A DNA stretch of 64,000 bases from Glycomyces sambucus (GCF_900102815.1 NZ_FNGF01000003.1:124001-188000), one strand, 5' to 3'; positions 17,100 to 26,089 are shown, counted from the first letter of the stretch. The notes: a model not told the origin generated them from the letters alone. Numbers and translations are program-made.

Positions 17100-18524
17100 A
17101 TGTCAGCGTTCTCTACACCCGGGGCCGCTCGGACCTCAGCAGGCCGGACCTCACCGGACCGGACCTCACAAGACCCCGGACCCGGGCGCGACGGGCAGCG
17201 CCCCCATCTGATCTACCTCGCGGTCGGGTTCCCCCCGGCCGCGAAGAGCTGCGCCTACCGGATGCGCGAGACCGCGAACCAGTTCGCCGCCCAGGGGTGG
17301 GACGTCACGGTCGTCACCGTCGAGGACGAGTCCTGGGAGCTCGACTCGGGCGTCGACCACACCCTCTCCGAGCAGGTCGACCCGCGCGTCGAGGTCGTGA
17401 AGCTGCCGCTGCGCCGCGACGACCTGGAGACGGACATCCGCCGCTACGACGAGCAGCGGGCCCTCGCCCCCTTCAACTGGGTCAAGGCCCTCCACGCCCG
17501 CCAGCGCGAGGTCTTCCCCGAGGGGAGCTTCGGCGACTGGCGCGAGGCCCTGGAGGAGGCGGTCCTGCGCCTCCACCAGGAGCGCCCGGCCGACCTGCTG
17601 CTCGCCAGCTGCGTCCCCTACGTGAACCTCGCCGCGGTGTGGCGCCTGTGGGAGGAGGCCCGGGTCCCGTACGCCGTGGACTTCCGCGACGGCTGGTCCA
17701 TCGACGTCATCGACGGCCGCGAGGCGTTCGGCTTCGACTCCGAGGAGGGCCGCTGGGAGGCGAAGATCCTCGGCTCGGCCCAGTCGCTGTGGGTCGTCAA
17801 CGACCCGATCGCCGAGCACTACCGGGCCCGCTACCCCGACTTCGCCGACCGCGTCCACGTGGTGCGCAACGGCTACGACGCCGACAGCGCCCCCGGCCGG
17901 TCGCACCGGCCCGACCCCGAGTCGGGCCTGGTCTTCGGCTACCTGGGCACCGTGAACTTCTCCACCGACCACCTCAAGCTGGTCCTCGACGCGTGGAGCG
18001 CCGCGCGGCGGCGCGAGCCGCTGCTGGCGAACGCGCGCCTGGAGTTCCGGGGCCACATCGGCAACGGGGCCCGCCGCGGCTCCAGCCCCCACGTCGAGCT
18101 CATCCACAACGCCGCCGAGGACGGGGTCAGCTACGGCGGCCCGGTCGCGAAGGCCGACGTCGCCGCCACGTACGCGCGGTGGGACGCCATGGCGCTCATC
18201 CTCATCGGGGGCCGGTACGTGACCTCCGGGAAGGTCTACGAGTACATGGCGACGGGCCTGCCGATCGTCTCGGCGCACGACATCGACCACGACGCCGCGA
18301 ACGTCCTCGAAGGGCACCCGCTGTGGACGGGCTCGAAGGGCATCGACCGCGAGGCGATGGCCGACTCGTTCGCCGAGGCCGCGCGCCTCGCGGTGGAGTC
18401 CACCGACGAGCAGCACGCGGCGGCGATGAAGCACGCCGACCGGTTCACGCGCGAGATCATCATGTCCGAGGCCGTTCAGCGCCTGGTCGACGAGTTGCAG
18501 GTTGGGAAAGGCCGCACCCAGTGA
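17100..18524 (+). CDS. GT4-type glycosyltransferase, paralogue family II (member B)
   Basis: From the ATG at 17100 the protein has 474 residues. After a Ser/Arg/Pro-rich leader of about 35 residues it reads HLIYLAVGFPPAAKSCAYRM, then YAVDFRDGWSIDVID, and GGRYVTSGKVYEYMATGLP in the donor-binding half. It is a paralogue of 8852-10183. The true start could be slightly later, since the leader is not family-like. Its stop overlaps the GTG of the next gene (GTGA at 18521-18524), so the two are translationally coupled, echoing the GT4/half-GT coupling at 8852. Confidence 0.8.
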   Translation: MSAFSTPGAARTSAGRTSPDRTSQDPGPGRDGQRPHLIYLAVGFPPAAKSCAYRMRETANQFAAQGWDVTVVTVEDESWELDSGVDHTLSEQVDPRVEVVKLPLRRDDLETDIRRYDEQRALAPFNWVKALHARQREVFPEGSFGDWREALEEAVLRLHQERPADLLLASCVPYVNLAAVWRLWEEARVPYAVDFRDGWSIDVIDGREAFGFDSEEGRWEAKILGSAQSLWVVNDPIAEHYRARYPDFADRVHVVRNGYDADSAPGRSHRPDPESGLVFGYLGTVNFSTDHLKLVLDAWSAARRREPLLANARLEFRGHIGNGARRGSSPHVELIHNAAEDGVSYGGPVAKADVAATYARWDAMALILIGGRYVTSGKVYEYMATGLPIVSAHDIDHDAANVLEGHPLWTGSKGIDREAMADSFAEAARLAVESTDEQHAAAMKHADRFTREIIMSEAVQRLVDELQVGKGRTQ

Positions 18525-20635
18525 TCGACGTACTCTTCGTCAGCAGCAAGACCTTCCCGATGAGCGCCGTCGCCGACACCGTGCGCAGGCTCGGCGACGA
18601 GGGCGCCCGCGCGGTGTACGGCGGCTCCGTCTCGGACTCCTGGATGCAGGAGGTCACCGAGGGCGCCGGGTTCGCCGACACGCACCAGCTCCCCCGCAAG
18701 GACGGCCGCGCCGCGGTCGGCCTGCCGCGCGGCGAGCAGGTGTGGCTGCGCTGCCGCTCCGACTCGTGGCTGCGCTCGCACGCCCGCAAGGCGGACGTGC
18801 TCGTGGCCCTCGACGACGGCGCCGTGTACACGGTGTGGCAGCTGGCGCAGCGCAACCGGACCGCGAAGGCCGTGTACGGCTTCGCGCCCGCGCTCAACGC
18901 CGTCCGCGACCTCGTCCGCCAGGGCGGGCCGAAGCGCCACGGCGCGTTCATGCCCCCGGCCTCGCTGGCGCTGCGCGACTTCGGCCGGGCCCTCAAGCGC
19001 CTGCCCGAGTCCACCGAGCGGGTCCTCACGCCCCGGCCGCTCATGCGCCGCAACATCGGCGGGAAGCTGTGGCGGATCCCGCTGCGGGCCCCGGGCCTGT
19101 CCGACAAGTTCCGGGCCCGGATCGCGCGCCGCGTCGCCGAGTCCATGTACTGGGCGGGCAAGCCCTCGGGCGGGGCGTACGCGCTCGGCCTGGCGGCCTC
19201 GAAGATGAGCGACCTCCCCGTCAAGGCCAAGCTCCTCGACGACGTCATGCGCCAGGAGTTCAAGCGGGGCGTCACCCCCCAGCACACGAACCAGGCCGTG
19301 CGGGCGCTCCTGGACCTCGCCGATCAGCAGTACGCGGCCGGTCGGCTCGAGGAGGCGGCCGTGAACCTGAACCGGGCCCTCGTGGTCGGGTTCCACCGGG
19401 TCACGCACATCGACCAGCTCTCCTCGCCGCTGGCGGCCGACCCGCGGAAGTTCGTCAAGCGGTTCCACCGCTCGACGGCGCTCCAGGCGGTCCAGGCCCC
19501 GCAGGGGCGGCAGCGCCCCGCCGCGCCCGCGCCGGTCGACCGGCCGCTGCGGCTCCTGGTCACCACCAGCGCGAACGACAACTTCCTGCACCACATCCTC
19601 GACCGCTACCGGGCGCACCCGGGCGTGGAGGTGCGCTACCTCGACCTGGCGGCGCAGAACTCGCTCAAGCGGATCACCGGCTCGGACTGGCGGATCGTCC
19701 AGACGAAGCTGGGCGGCGACGACGAGTACGCCGAGGCCGTCGAGGCCCTGATGCGCCCGCACCTGGACTGGGCCGACACGGTCTTCGTCGACTGGTGCGC
19801 GGGCCCGGTCGCGATGCTGTCGACGATCGACCCGGGCGACACCCGGATCGTGGTGCGGCTGCACAGCTACGAGGCGCTGACCCGCTGGCCGCAGATGGTG
19901 GACTTCTCGCGCGTCGACGACCTCGTGTTCGTCGCCGAGCACGTCCAGGACCTCACGGTGGCGCAGACGCCGCAGCTGCGCGGCGCGCACGCGCCGCGGA
20001 TGCACGTGCTGCACAACGCGATGAAGCTGAGCGGGTTCGCCCGCGAGAAGACCCCGGACGCGCGCTTCAACATCGGCCTCGTCGGCGTCAGCCAGGTGGC
20101 GAAGGACCCGCTGTGGGCCGTGGAGGTGCTGCGGGAGCTGCGCGCGCAGGACGACCGGTACCGGCTCGTGCTCGTCGGCGGCGACATGGACCGCCGCGCC
20201 AGCCGCGCCACCAAGAAGTACCGGGACCGGATGGAGAAGGAGCTCGCGCCGCTGGTCGCCTCCGGCGAGGTGGTGCGGACCGGGCCGACCGACGACGTCG
20301 AGGGCGAGCTCACCGGCATCGGGTTCATCCTCAGCTCGTCGGTGCGCGAGGGCAGCCACAACGGCCTCATGGAGGGCGCCGCGAGCGGCGCCGTCCCGGT
20401 CGTGCGCGACTGGCCGTTCTACGCGGGCAAGCCGCACAGCGCCCGCACGCTGTACCCCGAGGGCTGGGTCGTCGACTCGCCAGCGGCGGCGGCGCGGCGC
20501 GTCCTCCAGGTGAACGCGACCGAGGAGTCCTGGCAGCAGGACGCGAAGCTCGCCTCCGAGCACGCCCTGTCCACTTGGGACTGGGCCGTGGTCCACACGG
20601 ACTTCGACCGCCTGTTCCTGGGCGACCGGGCCTAG
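18521..20635 (+). CDS. Two-domain protein: half-GT-like region fused to a GT4-like glycosyltransferase
   Basis: A 704-residue protein from a GTG start. Residues 1 to about 325 open with IDVLFVSSKTFPMSAVADTV and contain ADVLVALDDGAVYTVWQL, resembling the stand-alone proteins at 8205 and 10173. A Pro/Ala/Gln-rich linker (about 325-342) leads to a second GT-B-like region. This has RLLVTTSANDNFLHHILDRY, VDWCAGPVAML, FNIGLVGVSQVAKDPLWAVE and SSSVREGSHNGLMEGAASGA, the last occupying the place of the GT4 E-x7-E element. The fused layout suggests the half-domain works with a GT4 partner. The hairpin at 20649 ends the operon. Confidence 0.7.
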   Translation: MIDVLFVSSKTFPMSAVADTVRRLGDEGARAVYGGSVSDSWMQEVTEGAGFADTHQLPRKDGRAAVGLPRGEQVWLRCRSDSWLRSHARKADVLVALDDGAVYTVWQLAQRNRTAKAVYGFAPALNAVRDLVRQGGPKRHGAFMPPASLALRDFGRALKRLPESTERVLTPRPLMRRNIGGKLWRIPLRAPGLSDKFRARIARRVAESMYWAGKPSGGAYALGLAASKMSDLPVKAKLLDDVMRQEFKRGVTPQHTNQAVRALLDLADQQYAAGRLEEAAVNLNRALVVGFHRVTHIDQLSSPLAADPRKFVKRFHRSTALQAVQAPQGRQRPAAPAPVDRPLRLLVTTSANDNFLHHILDRYRAHPGVEVRYLDLAAQNSLKRITGSDWRIVQTKLGGDDEYAEAVEALMRPHLDWADTVFVDWCAGPVAMLSTIDPGDTRIVVRLHSYEALTRWPQMVDFSRVDDLVFVAEHVQDLTVAQTPQLRGAHAPRMHVLHNAMKLSGFAREKTPDARFNIGLVGVSQVAKDPLWAVEVLRELRAQDDRYRLVLVGGDMDRRASRATKKYRDRMEKELAPLVASGEVVRTGPTDDVEGELTGIGFILSSSVREGSHNGLMEGAASGAVPVVRDWPFYAGKPHSARTLYPEGWVVDSPAAAARRVLQVNATEESWQQDAKLASEHALSTWDWAVVHTDFDRLFLGDRA

Positions 20636-20648
20636 CACGCAACGCGAA

Positions 20649-20679
20649 AGCGCCTCCCCGGCCGAGCCGGGGAGGCGCT
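20649..20679. terminator. Bidirectional hairpin terminator
   Basis: A perfect 14-bp stem, AGCGCCTCCCCGGC (20649-20662) with its complement at 20666-20679 and a CGA loop, lies between the convergent genes ending at 20635 and 20699. Confidence 0.88.
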
Positions 20680-20698
20680 CCGCTCGTTCAGGAGCGGA

Positions 20699-21679
20699 TC
20701 AGCGCCGGGCCTCGGGGTGGTGCAGGCACCATCCCTCCCAGGCGGACTCGACCATCTCGCGCAGCCCGTGGCGGGCCGTCCAGTCGAGCTCCTTGCGGGC
20801 GAGGTCGGCTGAGGCGATGACGCGCGCGGGGTCGCCCGCGCGGCGCGGGGCGATCCGGGGGGCGACGCCCTCGCGGCCGGCGGTCTCCAGGATGATCGCA
20901 ACCATGGCCGCCACCGAGGCGCCCTCGCCGCGGCCGATGTTGAGCACCAGGGCGGCGTCGGGGTCCGCGGTGATCCGGCGCGCCGCCGCCACGTGGGCGG
21001 AGGCGACGTCGAGGACGTGGACGTAGTCGCGTTCGCAGGTGCCGTCGGCGGTCGGGTAGTCGTCGCCGAACACCACCGGGGCCTCGCCCCGGGTGAGCCG
21101 GTCGAAGACCATCGGGACCAGGTTGAACACGCCGGTGTCGGCGAGTTCGGGGGTCGCGGCGCCGGCGACGTTGAAGTAGCGCAGGCACGCGGTGGCCATG
21201 CCGTGGGCGCGGCCCGCGGCCCGCACCAGCCACTCCCCGGCGAGCTTCGTCTCCCCGTACGGGCTCATGGGCGCGCAGGGCGTGTCCTCGGTGACGAGGT
21301 CGACGTCCGGCATGCCGTACACCGCGGCGGAGGACGAGAACAGGAACCGGCGCACCCCGGCGGCGGCCGACGCCTCCAGGACCGTGCGCAGCCCCTCGAC
21401 GTTCTCGCGGTAGTACTCCAGCGGGCGCTCGACCGACTCGCCGACCTGCTTCTTGGCGGCGATGTGGACGACGCCGTCGAGGGCGTGGACGCGCAGGATC
21501 CGCTCCAGGAGCGCGCCGTCGAGGACGCTGCCGCGCTCGACCGCGACGCCCTCGGGCAGGCGGCCCGAGTCGCCGGAGCTGAGGTCGTCGAGGACGACGA
21601 CCCGCTCGCCGGCGGCGGCCAGCTCGCGGACCACGTGGGCGCCGATGAACCCGGCGCCCCCGGTGACCAGCCAGCTCAT
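20699..21679 (-). CDS. galE: UDP-glucose/UDP-GlcNAc 4-epimerase (GalE-type SDR)
   Basis: The 326-residue extended short-chain dehydrogenase has the NAD-binding TGGAGFIG at residues 6-13, catalytic SSSAAVYG, and SPYGETK with the Tyr-x3-Lys pair. It interconverts UDP-glucose/galactose or the N-acetyl forms; the sequence does not settle which. The ATG overlaps the upstream stop by one base (TAATG). It is the last gene of the operon 25987 to 20699, which otherwise makes an aminouronic nucleotide sugar, so it probably supplies a second sugar for the same polymer. Confidence 0.88.
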   Translation of the reverse strand: MSWLVTGGAGFIGAHVVRELAAAGERVVVLDDLSSGDSGRLPEGVAVERGSVLDGALLERILRVHALDGVVHIAAKKQVGESVERPLEYYRENVEGLRTVLEASAAAGVRRFLFSSSAAVYGMPDVDLVTEDTPCAPMSPYGETKLAGEWLVRAAGRAHGMATACLRYFNVAGAATPELADTGVFNLVPMVFDRLTRGEAPVVFGDDYPTADGTCERDYVHVLDVASAHVAAARRITADPDAALVLNIGRGEGASVAAMVAIILETAGREGVAPRIAPRRAGDPARVIASADLARKELDWTARHGLREMVESAWEGWCLHHPEARR

Positions 21680-22968
21680 TACGCGGCCCCGCCGAGGACG
21701 ATGTGGCGCCGCCCGTCCCACGCGGCCGGGTCGGTGACGCGGCGGCCGTCGAGGAGCACGCGCACCTCGGGGAGGTCGGCGGACGAGAGCGAGCGGTACT
21801 CGCCGTGGTCGGCCTGGACGACGGCCGCGGTCACGGCCTCGCCGCGGTGCGGGGTCAGGCCCTCCTCCTCCAGCTCCGACTCGGTGTACATCGGGTCGGA
21901 CACGAACGCGTTGGCGCCCTTGGCCTTCAGGGACTCCACCAGCGGGAACACACCGGAGAACGCGGTCTCCTTGACGCCGCCGCGGTAGGCCGCGCCGAGG
22001 ACGAGGACGTTCGCGCCCGACAGGTCGCCGTACGCGGCCTCCAGGACCTCGACCGCGTAGGGCGGCATGGCCGCGTTCGCCTCGCGGGCGGCGCGCACGA
22101 CCGTGGCCTCCGGGTCGTTCCACAGGTACATCTGCGGGTAGATCGGGATGCAGTGGCCGCCGACGGCGATGCCGGGGCGGTGGATGTGGCTGTACGGCTG
22201 CGAGTTGCACGCCTCGATGACCTTCATGACATCGAGGCCCTGCTTGTCGGCGAACCGCGCGAACTGGTTCGCGAGGCCGATGTTGACGTCGCGGTACGTG
22301 GTCTCGGCGAGCTTCGCCATCTCGGAGGCTTCGGAGGAGCCGAGGTCCCACACGCCGTTGGCCCGCGGCAGGTCGTCGCGCTCGTCGAAGTCGAGGACGG
22401 CCTCGTAGAAGGCGGTGCCCGCGGCGGCCGAGGCGTCGTCGATCCCGCCGACGAGCTTCGGGTAGCGGCGCAGGTCGGCGAAGACGCGGCCGGTGAGGAC
22501 CCGCTCGGGGCTGAACACGAGGTGGAAGCCCTCGCCCGCGGTGAGGCCCGAGCCCGCTTCGAGCATCGGGGCCCAGCGCTCGCGGGTGGTGCCGACCGGG
22601 AGGGTGGTCTCGTAGGAGACGAGGGTGCCGGGCTTGAGGCCCTCGGCGACCGCCTTCGTGGCGGCGTCCATCCAGCCGAAGTCCGGGACGCCCTGGGCGT
22701 CCACGAACAGGGGCACGACGATGACGACGGCCTCGGACTCGGCGACGGCCGCGGCCGTGTCGGTGGTCGCGGTGAGCGACCCGTCGGCGACGACGGCCTT
22801 GAGCAGCTCGTCGAGGCGGTGCTCGCCCGGGAACGGCTCGACGCCGCCGTTGACGGCCTCGACCACCCGCGGGTTGACGTCGGCGCCGATGACTCGGTGT
22901 CCCTTGGAGGCGAACTGGACGGCCAACGGCAGTCCGATCTTGCCCAGGGCGACCACACAGATCCGCAT
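21679..22968 (-). CDS. wbpA: UDP-N-acetylglucosamine 6-dehydrogenase type (WbpA)
   Basis: A 429-residue nucleotide-sugar dehydrogenase with an N-terminal NAD domain (MRICVVALGKIGLPLAVQFA), the middle helix region (EASEMAKLAETTYRDVNIGL), and the catalytic cysteine in GIAVGGHCIPIYPQMY. It oxidises C6 of a UDP-sugar twice to a uronic acid. The family covers UDP-Glc, UDP-ManNAc and UDP-GlcNAc substrates. Location in an operon with WbpB- and WbpE-type genes points to UDP-GlcNAc. A second, divergent family member at 53174 is more like UDP-glucose dehydrogenase. It lies eight bases downstream of the gene at 22977. Confidence 0.85.
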   Translation of the reverse strand: MRICVVALGKIGLPLAVQFASKGHRVIGADVNPRVVEAVNGGVEPFPGEHRLDELLKAVVADGSLTATTDTAAAVAESEAVVIVVPLFVDAQGVPDFGWMDAATKAVAEGLKPGTLVSYETTLPVGTTRERWAPMLEAGSGLTAGEGFHLVFSPERVLTGRVFADLRRYPKLVGGIDDASAAAGTAFYEAVLDFDERDDLPRANGVWDLGSSEASEMAKLAETTYRDVNIGLANQFARFADKQGLDVMKVIEACNSQPYSHIHRPGIAVGGHCIPIYPQMYLWNDPEATVVRAAREANAAMPPYAVEVLEAAYGDLSGANVLVLGAAYRGGVKETAFSGVFPLVESLKAKGANAFVSDPMYTESELEEEGLTPHRGEAVTAAVVQADHGEYRSLSSADLPEVRVLLDGRRVTDPAAWDGRRHIVLGGAA

Positions 22969-22976
22969 TGCTCGGT

Positions 22977-23891
22977 TCACTTTCTGAAGTCCAACAGTTT
23001 GATTCGGGAGGCGCCCCGCAGCAGGGCGATCCCGTCGACGGTGATCGACAGGGCCCGGCGGGGGCCGGACTCGGCGGTGAGCCCGCGGGGGAACCCCCGC
23101 TTCTGGAAGTACCCGCGGGGGGCCTTGAGCGGGAGGTCGTACGTGAAGTCCCGGAGCGTCGCGTAGGCGCGCAGCTCCCAGTGGCCGGTCCCCCGGGCGG
23201 TCAGCGCCGCCGTGGGGAGCCGGAGTGTGACCGCGGTGAGCGCCCCGTCGGGGCGGACCTCCACGGCCGCTTGGACCTCCGGGCCCGCGCCGTCGCCGGC
23301 CGGGTGCGCGGTGCGCTCGGCCGGGGCCCCGGCGAGCGGGACGGCGCCGGCGCGGACGGCGTCCGCGCCGATCCCCTCGACGGGGAGGTGGAAGGAGTAC
23401 TCGAGGGCGAAGTCGCTGCGGCGCACGCCGGTCCACACCAGGTAGCGGGGCGCGACGCCGCGGTCGAGGCGGACGGTGACGCGTTCGGCGTCCGCGGCGA
23501 ACCAGTCGTCGGGCAGACCCGAGGGGTCCCGGAAGCCCGGGTACCGCGCGAAGAGCCGCCCGTCCTCGACCAGGAAGCGGGGCGCGGTCTCGGCGGCCGC
23601 GGCCTCCAGGAGCGCGGTGTGGCGCCCCTGGGCCAGGGAGAGCCTGACCCGCTCCTGCGTCGGCAGGCGCCGCCGCAGCTCCTCGGTGAGGTGCGCGTCG
23701 GCGAGCTCGGCCGCCGCCTTCCAGCACGCGGCCCGGTCCGCGGCGGCGAGCGCCAGGACCTGCGGGCCGAGCGCGGCGGCGGCCTCCGCGAGCGCGCGGT
23801 GGACGCCGTCGCCGCCGGCCTCCTCGGCCAGGCGCCGGGCCGCGGCCAGGCGCTCGGCCGGGGCGGTGCCCGGCGGGACGGCGGTCGCCAT
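22977..23891 (-). CDS. Uncharacterised protein within the aminouronate operon
   Basis: A 304-residue soluble protein of unknown function; its ATG overlaps the upstream stop by one base (TGATG). Residues 1-100 are Ala/Leu-rich helices. Residues 100-304 look beta-rich (RYPGFRDPSGLPDDWFAADA, YLVWTGVRRSDFALEYSFHL, HWELRAYATLRDFTYDLPL). The second part resembles accessory domains attached to actinobacterial glycosyl/glycerophosphotransferases, but I cannot name a family with confidence. No catalytic motif, signal peptide or membrane helix is visible. Its position between the wbpB- and wbpA-type genes suggests a role in transfer or modification of the same sugar. Confidence 0.6.
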   Translation of the reverse strand: MATAVPPGTAPAERLAAARRLAEEAGGDGVHRALAEAAAALGPQVLALAAADRAACWKAAAELADAHLTEELRRRLPTQERVRLSLAQGRHTALLEAAAAETAPRFLVEDGRLFARYPGFRDPSGLPDDWFAADAERVTVRLDRGVAPRYLVWTGVRRSDFALEYSFHLPVEGIGADAVRAGAVPLAGAPAERTAHPAGDGAGPEVQAAVEVRPDGALTAVTLRLPTAALTARGTGHWELRAYATLRDFTYDLPLKAPRGYFQKRGFPRGLTAESGPRRALSITVDGIALLRGASRIKLLDFRK

Positions 23892-24898
23892 CAGCGGCCC
23901 TCGCCGCCCACGTCCACGGTCTTCCCGGTGGCCGCGGAGTGCAGCATCATCTCGGAGACGGCCACGGTCGCGGCGCCCCGGTCCAGGTCGACGATGTCGC
24001 TGGGGCGCCCGAGCACCGCGTCGCGGAACTGCTCGTGCTCGACCAGCAGGGGCTCGCGCTTGCGGATCGCGTACCGGATCATGTCGCCCTCGGAGACGCC
24101 GCGGAAGTTGCTGATCGCCTCCCACTCGGTGTCGACGACCCCGTTGGCGTAGAACGTGAGGTCGGCGGTGAGCGTGTCGGCGACGAAGCAGCCCTTGTCG
24201 CCGGTGACGACGGTGGTGCGCTCCTTGAAGGGGCTCAGCCAGTTCACCGAGTGGTTCGCGATGGCGCCCTTCTCCAGGTGCCCGACGGCGGCGACCATGT
24301 CCTCGTGCTCGCGGCCCGAGCGCGAGACGGTGCGCGCGCTCACCGACAGGTACGACTGGCCGGTGACGAAGCTGGTCAGGTCGATGTCGTGGGTGGCGAG
24401 GTCCTTGACGACGCCGACGTCGGCGATGCGGCCCGGGAAGGGGCCCTGGCGGCGGGTCGAGACCTGGAGGATCTCGCCGAGCTCGCCCGCTTCGAGGCGG
24501 TCGCGCATGGAGACCACGGCCGGGTTGAAGCGCTCGATGTGGCCCACGCCCGCGACCAGGCCGCGGGAGCGGAACGCCTCGGCGAGGCGGGAGGCGGCCT
24601 CGGCGGTGTGCGCCAGGGGCTTCTCGATGAGCGCGTGGACGCCGGCCTCGGCCAGCGCCATGCCCACGGGCTCGTGGAACGCGGTCGGGCAGGCGACCAC
24701 GGCGTAGTCGATACCGAGCGCGACGAGGTCGTCGACGCCGTCGACGAGGGCCGCGCCGAGCGGGGCCGAGGACTTGTCGGCGATCGGGTCGGCGACGGCG
24801 ACCAGCTCGACGCCGTCGAGGGCGCCGAGGACGCGGGCGTGGTTGCGGCCCATGGCCCCGAGGCCGATGAGGCCGGCGCGCAGCTGCTTGTCGGTCAC
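23891..24898 (-). CDS. wbpB: Gfo/Idh/MocA oxidoreductase, WbpB type
   Basis: A 335-residue NAD-dependent oxidoreductase from a GTG start placed directly after the upstream TAA. The Rossmann motif is GLIGLGAMGRNHARVLG near residue 10, and IEKPLAHT holds the family's EKP lysine. GHIERFNPAV and HDIDL are typical of the sugar-oxidising branch. WbpB-type enzymes oxidise C3 of UDP-GlcNAcA to the 3-keto form for transamination. The adjacent aminotransferase makes this the best assignment; the family is broad, so substrate identity rests on context. Confidence 0.83.
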   Translation of the reverse strand: MTDKQLRAGLIGLGAMGRNHARVLGALDGVELVAVADPIADKSSAPLGAALVDGVDDLVALGIDYAVVACPTAFHEPVGMALAEAGVHALIEKPLAHTAEAASRLAEAFRSRGLVAGVGHIERFNPAVVSMRDRLEAGELGEILQVSTRRQGPFPGRIADVGVVKDLATHDIDLTSFVTGQSYLSVSARTVSRSGREHEDMVAAVGHLEKGAIANHSVNWLSPFKERTTVVTGDKGCFVADTLTADLTFYANGVVDTEWEAISNFRGVSEGDMIRYAIRKREPLLVEHEQFRDAVLGRPSDIVDLDRGAATVAVSEMMLHSAATGKTVDVGGEGR

Positions 24899-25987
24899 TT
24901 AAACCTCCAGCGCGTTCACCGCGTCGATCACGCGGTCGAGGTCGCTCTCGCTCAGCGAGGGGTGGACGGGGATCGAGAGGACCTCGGCGGCGGCCCGGTC
25001 GGTGACGGGGAGGTCGGCCTCGATGTGCGCGAACGGCCGGAGCCGGTGGATCGGCGTCGGGTAGTAGACGGCCGAGCCCACGCCGGCGGCCTTGAGCTGC
25101 TCCAGGGCGCCGTCGCGGTCGCCTTCGACGCGGACGGTGTACTGGTGGTAGATGTGGTGCGCGCCCGGGGCGACCGGCGGGACCGCGACGGTCTTGATGC
25201 CGGCGTCGAGGCGGGCGGCGTTGGCGCGGCGCTGGTCGGTCCAGGTGCCGAGGCTGCGGAGCTGGACGCGGCCGATCGCGGCGCTGACGTCGGTCATGCG
25301 CATGTTCATGCCGACGATCTCGTTGGCGTAGCGCTGCTCCATGCCCTGGTTGCGCAGGAGGCGGAGGGTGCGCGCGAACTGGGCGTCGTCGGTGGAGACG
25401 ATGCCGCCCTCGAGGGAGTGCATGTTCTTGGTCGGGTAGAAGCTGAACGTCCCGGCCTTGCCGAAGGAGCCGACGGGCCTGCCGTCGACGGCGGCGCCGT
25501 GCGCCTGGCAGGCGTCCTCCAGGATCGCGAGGCCGTGGCGCTCGGCGATGGCGGTGAGGCGGGTCATGTCCGCGGGGTGCCCGTAGAGGTGGACCGGCAT
25601 GATCGCGGCGGTCTTGGGCCCGATCAGGGCCTCGACGTGGGCCGGGTCGATGCAGAAGGAGCCGGCCTCGATGTCGGCGAACACGGGGTCGGCGCCGACG
25701 AGGCGGACCGCGTTCGCGGAGGCGGCGAAGGAGAAGGACGGGACGATGACCTCGTCGCCGGGGCCGATCCCCATGGCCAGCAGCGACAGGTGGAGCGCGG
25801 AGGTGCCGGAGTTCACGGCGACGCAGTGGTCGGTGCCCGAGACGGCGGAGAACTCGTCCTCGAACGCCGCGACCTCCGGGCCCTGCACGACCATCCCGCT
25901 GCGCAGTACGGCGACGGCGGCCTCGATCTCTTCCTCGCCGATGTGCGGCTTGGCGGGGGGGATGAACGCCCCGTATGGGTCTGGCAT
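24899..25987 (-). CDS. wbpE: DegT/DnrJ/EryC1 aminotransferase, WbpE type
   Basis: A 362-residue PLP-dependent sugar aminotransferase. Visible marks are VNSGTSALHLSLLAMGIGPG (cofactor phosphate-binding region), EDACQAHGA, and the Schiff-base lysine in FSFYPTKNMHSLEGGI. In the WbpB/WbpE pair, this enzyme aminates the 3-keto sugar using glutamate. It is the first gene of the operon 25987 to 20699; GGGGAA precedes the ATG. A conserved promoter-like motif lies about 105 bp upstream. Confidence 0.88.
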   Translation of the reverse strand: MPDPYGAFIPPAKPHIGEEEIEAAVAVLRSGMVVQGPEVAAFEDEFSAVSGTDHCVAVNSGTSALHLSLLAMGIGPGDEVIVPSFSFAASANAVRLVGADPVFADIEAGSFCIDPAHVEALIGPKTAAIMPVHLYGHPADMTRLTAIAERHGLAILEDACQAHGAAVDGRPVGSFGKAGTFSFYPTKNMHSLEGGIVSTDDAQFARTLRLLRNQGMEQRYANEIVGMNMRMTDVSAAIGRVQLRSLGTWTDQRRANAARLDAGIKTVAVPPVAPGAHHIYHQYTVRVEGDRDGALEQLKAAGVGSAVYYPTPIHRLRPFAHIEADLPVTDRAAAEVLSIPVHPSLSESDLDRVIDAVNALEV

Positions 25988-26089
25988 GGGTTCCCCTGGG
26001 AGTGAGAGTCAATGCGGACTGGCCGCCGCGCGGGGCGCGCCGCGCCCGCGGTGGCGGGCGCTCCGGTCCCTGGTGGGCGGTGCGCCGTC

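Noticed and set aside
20699-22351. Longer galE frame
   Set aside because: The residues before the ATG at 21679 overlap the dehydrogenase gene in another frame and are not SDR-like. The TAATG overlap supports the shorter gene.
22977-26012. 1011-codon minus-strand frame spanning the wbpE-wbpB region
   Set aside because: Only its last 304 codons (22977-23891) have plausible protein character. The upstream part is Arg-rich, out of frame with the aminotransferase and oxidoreductase genes, and not a fusion.
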